From the NCBI GenBank assembly GCA_902802905.1, contig CADCNT010000014.1:1-43453 (forward strand): a stretch of 43,453 nt of DNA. Reading direction: 5' to 3'. The notes beneath the pieces were generated by a model. It saw only the letters and a list, made by a program, of their open reading frames with translations, was not told the origin of the DNA and ran no database searches. Positions 1-8,760 of the stretch are shown one piece after another. How positions within the stretch are numbered: the stretch's first letter is position 1; every line of letters starts with the position of its first letter. The translations under genes and the position numbers were made by a program. Origin of the DNA: an uncultured Erysipelotrichaceae bacterium. Its GTDB lineage: Bacteria > Bacillota_I > Bacilli_A > RFN20 > CAG-826.

Positions 1-354
1 AAGGGTTTGGCTGTTCGCCAATTAAAGTGGTACGCGAGCTGGGTTCAAAACGTCGTGAGACAGTTTGGTCCCTATCTGTCGTGGGCGCAGGAAGTTTGAA
101 TGGATTTGACCTTAGTACGAGAGGACCGGGTTGAACATGGCAATGGTATATCGGTTGTCACGCCAGTGGCATGGCCGGGTAGCTACCCATGGAACGGATA
201 AACGCTGAAAGCATCTAAGCGTGAAGCCAACCATAAGATGAGACTTCCCATTCGCAAGAAGTAAGTTCCCTCCAAAGTTAGGAGGTTGATAGGTTAGAAG
301 TGTAAGTGTCGCGAGGCATTCAGCTGACTAATACTAATAGAACGAGGACTTAAT
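1..354 (+). rRNA. rrl: 23S ribosomal RNA, 3' end (partial)
   Basis: This is the last part of domain VI of 23S rRNA, cut by the left edge of the window. The sarcin-ricin loop AGTACGAGAGGACC is at 114-127, where elongation factors bind. The 3' end follows the usual pattern CTGACTAATACTAAT...GAGGACTTAA, placing the mature end near 354. The exact 3' end is set by analogy with other Bacillota. Confidence 0.97.
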
Positions 355-438
355 TTCTAAAGATTTTATAAAGTCTCCAAAAGTAAAATTTATGTTTAAA
401 CTTTAATAAGTAAGATCAATGTGGTAATATCTAGTTTT

Positions 439-457
439 CAGAGAACAAAATTCTCTG
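439..457 (+). other. Hairpin in the 23S-5S spacer
   Basis: CAGAGAA and TTCTCTG form a perfect 7-bp stem around a 5-base loop in the spacer between 23S and 5S rRNA. It is preceded by ATCTAGTTTT, a motif common in rRNA spacers of Bacillota. It is probably a processing or antitermination element of the rRNA transcript. There is no tRNA in this spacer. Confidence 0.5.
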
Positions 458-465
458 TAAAAAAA

Positions 466-574
466 GTCTGGTGGCGATAGCGCGGTGGACACACCTGTTC
501 CCATACCGAACACAGAAGTTAAGCACCGTAGTGGCGACGATAGTACGCAAGTGCAAAATAGCGAGCTGCCGGGC
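466..574 (+). rRNA. rrf: 5S ribosomal RNA
   Basis: The conserved 5S core is intact (GGTGGCGATAGC near the 5' end, then CCCATACCGAACACAGAAGTTAAG). The 5' segment at 466-475 pairs with 565-574 to form helix I. A T-run at 575-580 follows at once, so the closing helix plus T-tract probably also ends rRNA operon transcription. At about 109 nt it is a little shorter than the B. subtilis 5S. Confidence 0.96.
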
Positions 575-581
575 TTTTTTA

Positions 582-611
582 TTACATAAAAATAAAATAA
601 TAAAGTATAAT
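582..611 (+). promoter_or_regulatory. Probable promoter for the FucI/AraA-like gene
   Basis: TTACAT (582-587), an 18-base spacer and a perfect TATAAT (606-611) lie just after the 5S T-tract. Transcription would start near 618, leaving a short leader that includes the weak ribosome site GCGAGG before the ATG at 632. Confidence 0.55.
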
Positions 612-631
612 AAAAAAGCGAGGTTTTAACG

Positions 632-1858
632 ATGAAAATTAATGTTATTAGATTATCTAACTCTTTAGACCCACATGCTTCTTTTAAACATGATGGCGAT
701 GCCTTTATTGAAGAGATTAATAATGAACTCTTTGATAAAGATTTCGAATTAGTGGAAAACGATGAATCAGCTTTATTTAATGTGATTTTTATTGAAACTG
801 GCGGTAGTGAACAGCATTTCCTGAAGATTGAAAGAGAATTACCTCGCCCAATCATTCTTTTATCTGATTGTCTAAATAATTCTTTACCAGCTTGCTTTGA
901 AATCAAATCATTCTTAGCTAATAACAATGAAGACTGTATCCTTTTATTTGGTAAAGAAAAAGATATCGCTAGTGCATTAGTGGAAATCTCGAGAATCTCT
1001 CAAGCACAAAAACTTATCAATAATGCGAACTTAGGTGTGATAGGTAAGCCATCTGATTGGCTAATCGCCTCAATGGTGGACTATGATGAAGTGAAACGTG
1101 TATTTAATGTAAATTTAATTGATATCACTTCTAAAGAGCTAAAAATGGAGATTAATAAAGGATTATTGGAAAATATTCCTTTAAAAGATAAATTTGCGAA
1201 ATTCTATAAAGATGAAAAAGTGCTTCAAGGCGCTTTAGAAATCTATTCTGGATTAAAAAGAATTATCGAAAGATATAAATTAACTGGCTTAACTATCCGT
1301 TGCTTTGATTTGATTGAAGAATATCAAAATACTGCTTGTTTAGCTCTTGCTATGCTTAATGATGAAGGCATTATCGCTACTTGTGAAGGCGATGTTCCTA
1401 GCATGTTATCAATGTTATTAATTAAAGCCGCTTGTGATAAGCCGTCTTTCCAAGCTAATCCTAGTAGAATTACTTTTGGCAACGAAAACGAAGATAATAT
1501 TGCCTTATTCGCTCACTGCACAATTCCTCTTAGTATGACCAGCAAATATGAGTTTATGACACACTTTGAAAGTGGGTTAGGAATTGGTATTCGTGGTAAA
1601 CTCAATTTAGGTCAAGTTACTATTTTCAAACTCAGCAGAAATTTAAAAGATTATCTCCTTATTAGCGGTGAAATTAAGGATAATCCTACTTTATCTAACT
1701 ATTGTCGCACCCAGATCAGCGTCAAATTAGATGATGAAGATTTATATCCTTTGATTAACAAATCGTATGGTAATCATGTCATCATTTCTTATGGTGATAA
1801 TATCAGCGATATCGCTAATGTGTTACATTACTATCACGAGCGACTAAACAAAAAATAA
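632..1858 (+). CDS. FucI/AraA-fold protein (L-fucose/L-arabinose isomerase-like)
   Basis: A 408-residue soluble protein. Its C-terminal half resembles the L-fucose/L-arabinose isomerase C-terminal fold (COG2407 type): RCFDL at 223-227, then a long helix leading to ALAMLNDEG and CEGD (251-254), an FAHCT segment with His295, and a GLGIGIRGKL loop near 315-324. E252 and H295 are in the right kind of place to be metal ligands. Known members isomerise aldoses and ketoses or act on modified sugars, but the N-terminal half here is divergent, so I do not name a substrate. The start is set by the ATG after GCGAGG. The gene forms its own unit between the 5S rRNA and a terminator at 1886, with no sugar transporter or kinase beside it, so a housekeeping or unrelated role is possible. 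Confidence 0.6.
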   Translation: MKINVIRLSNSLDPHASFKHDGDAFIEEINNELFDKDFELVENDESALFNVIFIETGGSEQHFLKIERELPRPIILLSDCLNNSLPACFEIKSFLANNNEDCILLFGKEKDIASALVEISRISQAQKLINNANLGVIGKPSDWLIASMVDYDEVKRVFNVNLIDITSKELKMEINKGLLENIPLKDKFAKFYKDEKVLQGALEIYSGLKRIIERYKLTGLTIRCFDLIEEYQNTACLALAMLNDEGIIATCEGDVPSMLSMLLIKAACDKPSFQANPSRITFGNENEDNIALFAHCTIPLSMTSKYEFMTHFESGLGIGIRGKLNLGQVTIFKLSRNLKDYLLISGEIKDNPTLSNYCRTQISVKLDDEDLYPLINKSYGNHVIISYGDNISDIANVLHYYHERLNKK

Positions 1859-1885
1859 GTCCCTTTTATATCTAGTTAAAAATTG

Positions 1886-1919
1886 AAGTGGTATCAATTT
1901 TGATATCACTTTTATTTTT
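1886..1919 (+). terminator. Rho-independent terminator after the FucI/AraA-like gene
   Basis: A 12-bp stem (1886-1897 with 1900-1911, one G-U pair) with a 2-base gap between the arms, followed by a T-rich run to 1919. It separates the isomerase-like gene from fakA. Confidence 0.85.
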
Positions 1920-1939
1920 ATTATATCTTTGTGCTTAAC

Positions 1940-1968
1940 TTGACTTTATATCTTTTACTTTGTAAAAT
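1940..1968 (+). promoter_or_regulatory. Promoter of fakA
   Basis: TTGACT (1940-1945), a 17-base spacer and TAAAAT (1963-1968), with TG just before the -10. The predicted leader is about 45 nt and has no well-placed ribosome site; the only purine-rich patch (GTAAGG, 1993-1998) is 21 bases from the start codon. Confidence 0.7.
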
Positions 1969-2019
1969 TGCTCTATCTTATGTGCAACTCGCGTAAGGTT
2001 ATCTATTAAAAAACGAATT

Positions 2020-3726
2020 ATGAAAACTATTGATGGTCAAACATTAAAAAAATTATTAATTAGCGCAAGCAACAACTTATTCAATCACTATCCAGAAGTT
2101 GACGCTCTTAACGTCTTCCCTGTCCCTGATGGGGATACTGGTATTAATATGAATCTCACCATGACCAGTGGTGCAAATGAAATCTCCTCAATTAATGAGA
2201 ATGATTGCTTTTTAATTGCCAAAACATTTGCCCGTGGTTTATTAATGGGTGCTAGAGGTAACTCTGGCGTTATCACCTCGCAAATCTTTAGAGGCTTCTC
2301 TTCTATTTTAGAAGGGGTTGAACAAATTGACGCTGTCACATTAGCGGATGCCTTTAGAGCTGGTAGCGATACTGCTTATAAAGCGGTTATGAGGCCTGTT
2401 GAAGGTACTATTCTTACAGTTATTAGAGAATCTAGTGTCGCTTTAAAGCAACAAGTTAAAGAAGGCATGAGCATTGAAAGAGCTTTAGAAATCTTATTAA
2501 AAGAAGCAAACTCTTCATTAAATAGAACCCCTGAATTATTGCCAATTCTTAAAGAAGTTGGTGTTGTTGATAGTGGTGGCACTGGTTTAGTAAGAATCAT
2601 CGAAGGTATGTATCTTGCTAGTATCGGCCAATTTGTCTCTAGAGATGATAAAAACGTTAATGGCAGCTCTGTGGCCGCAATGGCAGCAAGTGCCATGGAT
2701 GAAGAAGAATTTGGTTACTGCACTGAATTCATTATGTCTTTAGGACCAGACTCCGTTAAAAAGATCTTTAATCAAACTAGATTTACTAATTGGTTAAATA
2801 GCCATGGCAATTCCTTAGTGGTAGTTAAGGATGATGATATTGTCAAAGTTCACGTCCATACATTAACTCCTGGTGAAGTTTTAAATTACGCCCAACAATA
2901 TGGTGAATTCTTAAAACTGAAAATTGAAAATATGACAGAACAACATCACGCTCTTGCTGATGGTGCGAAAGTTGAACCACATGTTGATCTTGTTAAAGAA
3001 GAGACTCCTGATAAAGCAGAAGAAGATGATATCAATAAAGATTTACCATCCGACACCATCAAGAACGCTATTATTGCAGTTAGTTCAGGTGAAGGTATTT
3101 CTGCTTATTTCAAAGAATTAGGTGTCACTTATATTGTTAGTGGTGGACAAACTATGAATCCTAGCAGTGAAGATTTCTTAGCCGCTATTAGAAAGATTAA
3201 CGCTGAAAACATATTCATCTTACCAAATAACTCCAATATCGTTATGGCCGCATCTCAAGCAGCAGATATTGCTTCTGATGAAGGCAAAAACGTCTTTGTA
3301 ATTCCAAGCAAAACCGTTCCTCAAGGTATCGTGGCCGCCATGTCTATTGATGCGGAAAGCGATGATGCTGAAGAGAATATGCGTAACATGCGTTATTCAT
3401 TAAAGAATGTGAAGTCTGGAGAAGTTACATTCTCTATTAGAGACTGCGAATTAAATGGCATCCAAATCCATAAAGATGATTTCATTGGTATCTTTGAAAA
3501 AGAAATCGTAGTTGGTACCCAAGATAAATTTGAATGTCTCTTCTCGCTAGTAGAAAAGATGCTTGATGATGAAAGTGCAATTCTCACTGTTTTCTTAGGC
3601 GAAGACGTGAAGCGTGAAGACTTCGTAAGTACTAAGAAATTAATTGAGGAAAGATACCCAGATTTGAACATTGATATTAAAGAAGGCAAACAAAATGTTT
3701 ATTCCTTCTTAGTAAGTGTTGAATAG
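2020..3726 (+). CDS. fakA: Fatty acid kinase catalytic subunit FakA (DhaL/DAK2 family)
   Basis: A 568-residue cytoplasmic kinase. The N-terminal DhaL (DAK2) ATP-binding domain carries the signature PVPDGDTGINM at 34-44, whose aspartates bind Mg-ATP. The long C-terminal part (from about 340) is the FakA extension that contacts the lipid carrier. FakA phosphorylates a fatty acid held by a FakB (DegV) protein, giving acyl-phosphate, which PlsX and PlsY feed into phospholipid synthesis. No fakB is in the window, but plsX is 2 kb downstream. In many Bacillota fakA follows asp23; here it does not. The gene has its own promoter and ends in a terminator whose stem begins with its own stop codon. Start chosen by the conserved N-terminus; no clear Shine-Dalgarno sequence. 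Confidence 0.92.
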   Translation: MKTIDGQTLKKLLISASNNLFNHYPEVDALNVFPVPDGDTGINMNLTMTSGANEISSINENDCFLIAKTFARGLLMGARGNSGVITSQIFRGFSSILEGVEQIDAVTLADAFRAGSDTAYKAVMRPVEGTILTVIRESSVALKQQVKEGMSIERALEILLKEANSSLNRTPELLPILKEVGVVDSGGTGLVRIIEGMYLASIGQFVSRDDKNVNGSSVAAMAASAMDEEEFGYCTEFIMSLGPDSVKKIFNQTRFTNWLNSHGNSLVVVKDDDIVKVHVHTLTPGEVLNYAQQYGEFLKLKIENMTEQHHALADGAKVEPHVDLVKEETPDKAEEDDINKDLPSDTIKNAIIAVSSGEGISAYFKELGVTYIVSGGQTMNPSSEDFLAAIRKINAENIFILPNNSNIVMAASQAADIASDEGKNVFVIPSKTVPQGIVAAMSIDAESDDAEENMRNMRYSLKNVKSGEVTFSIRDCELNGIQIHKDDFIGIFEKEIVVGTQDKFECLFSLVEKMLDDESAILTVFLGEDVKREDFVSTKKLIEERYPDLNIDIKEGKQNVYSFLVSVE

Positions 3727-3747
3727 CAATCGATTGATTGCTATTTT
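3719..3747 (+). promoter_or_regulatory. Candidate leaderless promoter of recG, overlapping the fakA terminator
   Basis: TTGAAT (3719-3724, covering the end of fakA), exactly 17 bases, then TATTTT (3742-3747), followed by only 6 bases before the recG ATG at 3754. A start about 7 bases after the -10 would put the first nucleotide at or next to the ATG. The -10 is a 4/6 match, so confidence is moderate. Confidence 0.45.
3724..3747 (+). terminator. Terminator of fakA
   Basis: TAGCAATC (3724-3731, beginning with the fakA stop codon) pairs with GATTGCTA (3736-3743) around a GATT loop, followed by TTTT. It is a short stem with a short T-tract, so read-through into recG is possible. Confidence 0.65.
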
Positions 3748-3753
3748 ATTTAT

Positions 3754-5754
3754 ATGGCGAAAAATGATTTAAGCAAATCACCTAGAATTAATTCTCTTCT
3801 TTCAAAAATGGGGATTACTTCTTTTGATGCGGTTTTAGAACACTTACCAAAACGATATGATGATTTATCTTTAACTCATGAACGTAACCTTATCGATAAA
3901 GAGAAAATCACAATCTTTGGAAAAGTGATTACTACTCCTAAGAAAGTCTTAGCGAGAAAAACCACAATTATTACTTTTGATGTTTTAACAAGCAATAACA
4001 CCTATTTTAAAGTTGTTGCTTTCAATAGACCTTACTTAAGTAATTTGGTTGATATTAATGAAGAATACACGATCAATGGTATTTATGACAAAGCCAAGAA
4101 CTGCATCAACTTAGTTAATGTTCATAAAGGAAAACTTGAAGATAATAAAACACTAAAACCAATTTATTTACTTCCAAGCAAGTTAACTAATGCCGAATAC
4201 ATCCGTTTAGTTGATAAGGCTATTAGAGTAACTCATGGCTATATTCCAAATCTTGTACCATCTACTTTGCAAAAGAAGTATCGTCTTATAGATAAAGAAA
4301 CAGCATTTAAATACGCGCATCAACCAAGAAACTATGAAGAAATACATCAAGCCTATCGTTATTTAAAATACGAAGAAGCATTAAAATTCTCCTTATCTAA
4401 TCAATTAATTAAAGAAGAAAACAAGTCATTAAAGAAAGTTAAGAAGGAACCAATTGATTTATCCAGTTGTGATGAATTTATCGCTACTCTTCCATATTCT
4501 TTAACTGAAGATCAAATTACTGCCTCTAAAGAGATTATTGATGATATGAATCAATCATCTTTAATGTATCGTTTACTTCAAGGTGATGTTGGAACTGGTA
4601 AGACTTTAGTTTCATTTATTGCTCTATATGCGAACTATAAAAGAGGAGATCAAGGTGCATTAATGGCACCAACGGATGCTCTTGCTAGACAACACTATGA
4701 AAATGCAAAAAAGATATTTAAAGAAACAGGCTTAAAAGTTGCCTTGTTAGTGGGTTCAACTCCAGCTAGTGAAAAAAGAAGAATATATGAAGATATTCAA
4801 GACGGCTTATATGACATTATCATTGGTACCCATGCTTTATTTGCTAAAGCAGTTCAATATAATTCACTAGGCTTAGTTATTATTGATGAGCAACATCGTT
4901 TTGGCGTTAACCAAAGAAAAGCGTTGATGGATAAGGGTGACCACGCGGATTTATTAATGATGTCCGCTACTCCAATTCCTCGTTCTTTAGCTCTTTCTAT
5001 TTATGGTGATTTAGAGATTTCTACTCTTTATATGTTCCCAAATGTCAAAAGGGATGTTGCCACTAGAATTGTAAGTGGAGAAGATGAAAGAATCTATAAA
5101 GTAGTGGATAAAGCTTTAGAAAAGAATCAGAAAGTCTATATCGTCGCTCCATTAATTGAATTTGTCGATAATGAGAAGTATTCCGTCGATAAGCTATACG
5201 CTAGATATTTACTAAGATATAAGCAAAAAGTAGGACTTTTGCACGGAAAAATGAAGCAAAACGATAAAGAAACAGTGCTAGAAGAATTCGCTCATGGAAA
5301 CATTGATATCCTTGTTTCTACGCAGGTCATTGAAGTAGGAATTGATGTGAAAAGCGCTACTGTAATGGTGATATATGATGCGACTAATTTTGGTCTTGCT
5401 TCCTTACATCAATTACGAGGAAGAATCGGTAGAGATGGCTCTAAATCTATTTGCTTATTAACTGTTGATAATCAAGATGATGAAGAGAAACTAGATATCC
5501 TTGTTAAGAGCAATGATGGCTTTGAGATTGCAGAAAAGGATTTATCCCTTAGAGGCCCAGGCGAACTTGTTGGTGTACGTCAATCTGGCATACCAGATTT
5601 TAGATATTTGAATATGATTGATGATATTAAAATCTTTGTTGTCGCTCGTGATGACGCTAGAAGAATTGTTAAGGATAAAAATAGTCCTGAATATCAAGCT
5701 ATTTACAAATATTGCAAAAAGGGTTTAGAGTATAAACCGATTATTAAGGTATAA
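3754..5754 (+). CDS. recG: ATP-dependent DNA helicase RecG
   Basis: A 666-residue helicase that remodels stalled replication forks and branch-migrates Holliday junctions. An OB-fold wedge domain lies in the first about 150 residues. It is followed by superfamily-2 motifs: Walker A GDVGTGKT at 277-284, DEQH box at 378-381, MSATPIPRSL just after, and the C-terminal helicase segment with LRGRIGRDG. Length is normal for the family. The N-terminus aligns with other RecG proteins, so the ATG at 3754 is probably right even though no ribosome site precedes it. It lies only 27 bases after fakA and follows a hairpin; see the leaderless-promoter entry. Confidence 0.96.
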   Translation: MAKNDLSKSPRINSLLSKMGITSFDAVLEHLPKRYDDLSLTHERNLIDKEKITIFGKVITTPKKVLARKTTIITFDVLTSNNTYFKVVAFNRPYLSNLVDINEEYTINGIYDKAKNCINLVNVHKGKLEDNKTLKPIYLLPSKLTNAEYIRLVDKAIRVTHGYIPNLVPSTLQKKYRLIDKETAFKYAHQPRNYEEIHQAYRYLKYEEALKFSLSNQLIKEENKSLKKVKKEPIDLSSCDEFIATLPYSLTEDQITASKEIIDDMNQSSLMYRLLQGDVGTGKTLVSFIALYANYKRGDQGALMAPTDALARQHYENAKKIFKETGLKVALLVGSTPASEKRRIYEDIQDGLYDIIIGTHALFAKAVQYNSLGLVIIDEQHRFGVNQRKALMDKGDHADLLMMSATPIPRSLALSIYGDLEISTLYMFPNVKRDVATRIVSGEDERIYKVVDKALEKNQKVYIVAPLIEFVDNEKYSVDKLYARYLLRYKQKVGLLHGKMKQNDKETVLEEFAHGNIDILVSTQVIEVGIDVKSATVMVIYDATNFGLASLHQLRGRIGRDGSKSICLLTVDNQDDEEKLDILVKSNDGFEIAEKDLSLRGPGELVGVRQSGIPDFRYLNMIDDIKIFVVARDDARRIVKDKNSPEYQAIYKYCKKGLEYKPIIKV

Positions 5755-5812
5755 TAATTATTATTGTTTAGTGTAAAATTTTATTTTAGTTGATAGAATA
5801 GAGGAAATTATG

Positions 5813-6778
5813 ATGAGAATTGGTGTTGATTTAACTGGTGGCGATAATGGGAGCAAACCTATTGTTCCTGCCATTTTAGAATTCTTAAGCAAAAATAGTG
5901 ATGTTCAAGTCACTGCTTTTGGCAATAAAGAAGAACTAAAAGAATTAGAGGGTAAATGTGAAATTGTTCACGCTCCTGATGTGATTCCTATGGAAGCAGG
6001 ACCTCTTGAAGCAATGAGAATGAAAAACTCATCTATATACAAGATGGCTCAATACGCTAAAGAAGGAAAACTAGATGCTATGGTTTCTGCTGGCTCTACT
6101 GGTGGATTCTTATCTTTATCAACTTTAATTCTTAAAACTATTCCTGGAGTACATCGCGCTGCCTTTGTTGCTCCTTTCCCAACCAAAATCAAAGGTAAGA
6201 AAGTGGTAATTCTTGATATTGGCGCTAGCAATGAAAACTCTCCAGAAGAATTAGCGCAATTTGCAGTTATGGGCTCTTTATATTCGAAATATATTCTTGG
6301 AGTTAAAGAACCAAAAGTATATCTCTTAAGTAACGGAACTGAAGAAGGTAAGGGCTCTCCTAATGGGAAATTGGCTTATATACTTCTAAAAGACAAACCA
6401 GGTTTTATGGGTAATATCGAAGCACGTAATGCTTTAAGCGGAGAGGCTGATGTAGTGGTTACTGATGGTTTCACCGGTAATGTTTTCCTTAAGAGTAGCG
6501 AAGGTATGGCCAAGATGATGTCAGGTATGATGAAAGCTGCTTTTAAACGTAACTTATGGGCTAAAATCGGCTATTTACATGTTAGAAAAGGCATTAAAGA
6601 AATGACCGAAACCATGGATTACAAGTCCACTGGTGGAGCAATGCTACTGGGAATTAATGGTGTGGTTGTTAAAGCACATGGTAATTCTGATACATATGCC
6701 TTTAGCTGCGCTTTAAACGTTGCTAAGAAATTAGTGGAAGAAAAACTAATGGATAAAATCAAGGAAGGAATTGAATAA
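5813..6778 (+). CDS. plsX: Phosphate acyltransferase PlsX
   Basis: PlsX interconverts acyl-ACP and acyl-phosphate, supplying PlsY with the acyl donor for lysophosphatidate synthesis; it acts at the inner face of the membrane. The start MRIGVDLTGGDNGS matches the family's M-R-I-x-V-D-x-x-G-G-D-N opening, and SAGSTGGFL and VVTDGFTGNVFLK are typical later motifs. Two adjacent ATGs exist (5810 and 5813). I chose the second because it is 7 bases from the GAGGA site (5801-5805) and fits the family N-terminus. The fabD, fabG and acpP genes that often follow plsX are absent. The stop overlaps the rnc start by one base (TAATG). Confidence 0.95.
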   Translation: MRIGVDLTGGDNGSKPIVPAILEFLSKNSDVQVTAFGNKEELKELEGKCEIVHAPDVIPMEAGPLEAMRMKNSSIYKMAQYAKEGKLDAMVSAGSTGGFLSLSTLILKTIPGVHRAAFVAPFPTKIKGKKVVILDIGASNENSPEELAQFAVMGSLYSKYILGVKEPKVYLLSNGTEEGKGSPNGKLAYILLKDKPGFMGNIEARNALSGEADVVVTDGFTGNVFLKSSEGMAKMMSGMMKAAFKRNLWAKIGYLHVRKGIKEMTETMDYKSTGGAMLLGINGVVVKAHGNSDTYAFSCALNVAKKLVEEKLMDKIKEGIE

Positions 6779-7461
6779 TGAGAGAGATTAATGAATTATT
6801 TAATGCCTTCGCTATCGAACCTCATAATCTCGAATTATATGAGCTTGCTTTAACACATCCTTCTTGTAATTCAGATATGAATACCAAACACCAAGATTAT
6901 GAAAGGCTTGAATTTGTTGGCGATTCAGTGATTGGCTTTGTCTCTGCTGATTTAATTTTTAAATTACATCCAGAAATGGACCAAGGCTTAATGTCTAAAT
7001 TAAGATCATTTTTAGTTTGTTCTAAATCATTAGCGAACTATAACCGTAAATATGAGATCAATGAATTCATCCGTATTGGTCATTCTATTTCTAAAGAACA
7101 ACTTTCTAAAAGTGACAAAATTTTAGAAGATGTTTTTGAAGCACTTATGGGTGCAATTTATTTAGACCAAGGTATTGAAGTAGCGTATAGAGTGGTCAAA
7201 GATATTCTTTATGACGATATTAAAAATATCGATATAGACGATATCGTTGATGCTAAAACTAGATTGCAAGAAGAAATCCAATCTGAATATCGTGAAGCAG
7301 TCCGTTATGAATTAATCGATGAATGGGGACCACCTCATGATCGCACATTTGTTTCGCAAGTCGTATTTAATGGAATTGTTTTAGGCAAAGGTAGTGGCAA
7401 ATCTAAAAAAGCAGCTGAGGAAGCAGCCGCTAAAGATGCCTTAAGTAAAAGGAGTGTTTAA
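6778..7461 (+). CDS. rnc: Ribonuclease III
   Basis: This 227-residue endonuclease cuts double-stranded RNA, including rRNA precursors. The RNase III signature ERLEFVGDS is at 42-50, followed by the second catalytic helix LEDVFEALMGAIY. A double-stranded RNA-binding domain fills about 155-227. AAGGAAGG upstream, inside plsX, serves as ribosome site. It overlaps plsX and ftsY by one base each, so the three are translationally coupled. The smc gene that sits between rnc and ftsY in many relatives is missing. Confidence 0.97.
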   Translation: MREINELFNAFAIEPHNLELYELALTHPSCNSDMNTKHQDYERLEFVGDSVIGFVSADLIFKLHPEMDQGLMSKLRSFLVCSKSLANYNRKYEINEFIRIGHSISKEQLSKSDKILEDVFEALMGAIYLDQGIEVAYRVVKDILYDDIKNIDIDDIVDAKTRLQEEIQSEYREAVRYELIDEWGPPHDRTFVSQVVFNGIVLGKGSGKSKKAAEEAAAKDALSKRSV

Positions 7462-8432
7462 TGGGTTTAATTTCTTTTTTAAAAGAAAAGTTTTCTAAAA
7501 AGAAAAATGAGAATGTAGATTCTTATACTGAAGCGATGGCAAAATCGCGTCAGAATTTTTCTAATAGATTAAATGCTTTATCTAAAAAATATAAGAAGGT
7601 AAATCAAGAATACTTTGAAGATTTAGAAGAAATCTTAATCGAAAGTGATGTCGGTGTTAATCTCACGCTTAAAATCATTGATGAGATGCTTCAAATTAGT
7701 AAAGAAAAGAAGATTACAGATTCTGAAGAACTTAATGAATTACTTATTGATCATTTATTCTCTGGATACATGGCTAAAGGCGATAATTTAACCGAAGTTA
7801 GATTTCAAGAAAATGGTCCAACTGTTTTATTAGTCGTCGGTGTTAATGGAGTAGGCAAAACTACCACAATTGCAAAATTAGCATATCGATACTTACAACA
7901 AGGGAAATCTGTCTTATTAGTCGCTGCTGATACATTTAGAGCAGGTGCGAGTGAGCAACTTCAAATTTGGGCAGATAGATTAAAAATTGAAGTGGTAACT
8001 GGTCCATATAATTCTGATCCTAGTTCTGTAGCTTATGACGGACTTAGCAAAGCTAAAAAAGAAAATATTGATTTAGTTATAGTAGATGTTTCAGGTAGAC
8101 TACATAACAAACAATATTTAATGGATGAATTATCTAAATTAAATCGTGTTATAGGAAAATGCATTCCTGGAGCACCACATGAGACATTCTTAATTATTGA
8201 TGCAACAACAGGTCAAAATGGTGTAGTTCAAGCTAAGGCTTTTGCGGAAATTTGCCCATTAACTGGTGTTGTAATTACCAAAATGGATGGAACTTCTAAA
8301 GGCGGAATCATTCTTGCTATTAGAGATGAATTAGGTGTTCCTGTGAGATTTATTGGTTTAGGCGAAAAGATGACAGATTTAAAAGAATTTGATCTTGAAA
8401 GCTATATTTATGGACTTTGTGTAGGAGAATAA
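7461..8432 (+). CDS. ftsY: Signal recognition particle receptor FtsY
   Basis: This 323-residue SRP GTPase docks Ffh-ribosome complexes at the membrane. It has a short, lysine-rich N-terminus instead of a long acidic A domain, then the N helical bundle and the G domain: GVNGVGKTT (127-135), DTFRAGA (157-163) and TKMD (273-276). The G3 motif, usually DTAGR or DTSGR, reads DVSGR at 209-213, an unusual Thr-to-Val change. The AGGAG site lies inside the end of rnc. It is co-transcribed with ylxM and ffh, so receptor and targeting GTPase are made together. Confidence 0.96.
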   Translation: MGLISFLKEKFSKKKNENVDSYTEAMAKSRQNFSNRLNALSKKYKKVNQEYFEDLEEILIESDVGVNLTLKIIDEMLQISKEKKITDSEELNELLIDHLFSGYMAKGDNLTEVRFQENGPTVLLVVGVNGVGKTTTIAKLAYRYLQQGKSVLLVAADTFRAGASEQLQIWADRLKIEVVTGPYNSDPSSVAYDGLSKAKKENIDLVIVDVSGRLHNKQYLMDELSKLNRVIGKCIPGAPHETFLIIDATTGQNGVVQAKAFAEICPLTGVVITKMDGTSKGGIILAIRDELGVPVRFIGLGEKMTDLKEFDLESYIYGLCVGE

Positions 8433-8433
8433 A

Positions 8434-8760
8434 ATGGAGAAATTTGAAAAAACTATTCGTTATATTTGGCTATACAATATCTATAGTGATTTGTTAACCC
8501 ACACTCAACAAGAAATAGCAGGGGATTATTTCCTTGCTGATCTATCTTTAAGTGAGATTGCTGAGGACAGAAATATCTCACGCAGTGCGGTAGAGGACGC
8601 TATAAAGAAAACCTGCGCAAAGTTAGATGAATTTGAGAGTAAATTACATCTACTTGAAAAGAAGGAGAAGCTGTTAAAATTAACGGCAAATCTCAAACAA
8701 AAAGCATTAAATAATACTGAAATTGAACAAATTGTACTCATAGAAAAGGAGCTTGACTAA
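8434..8760 (+). CDS. ylxM: YlxM-family helix-turn-helix protein (UPF0122)
   Basis: A 108-residue protein with a sigma-factor-like helix-turn-helix (LSLSEIAEDRNISRSAVEDAI, about 40-60) and a charged C-terminal helix. YlxM proteins are almost always encoded directly before ffh and have been linked to SRP function in streptococci. TAGGAG precedes the start, and the stop overlaps the ffh ATG by one base. The function is inferred from family and position. Confidence 0.88.
   Translation: MEKFEKTIRYIWLYNIYSDLLTHTQQEIAGDYFLADLSLSEIAEDRNISRSAVEDAIKKTCAKLDEFESKLHLLEKKEKLLKLTANLKQKALNNTEIEQIVLIEKELD

Noticed and set aside
403-927. Minus-strand reading frame of 174 codons over the 5S gene
   Set aside because: It runs through the 5S rRNA and the start of a well-supported plus-strand gene, with no family resemblance.
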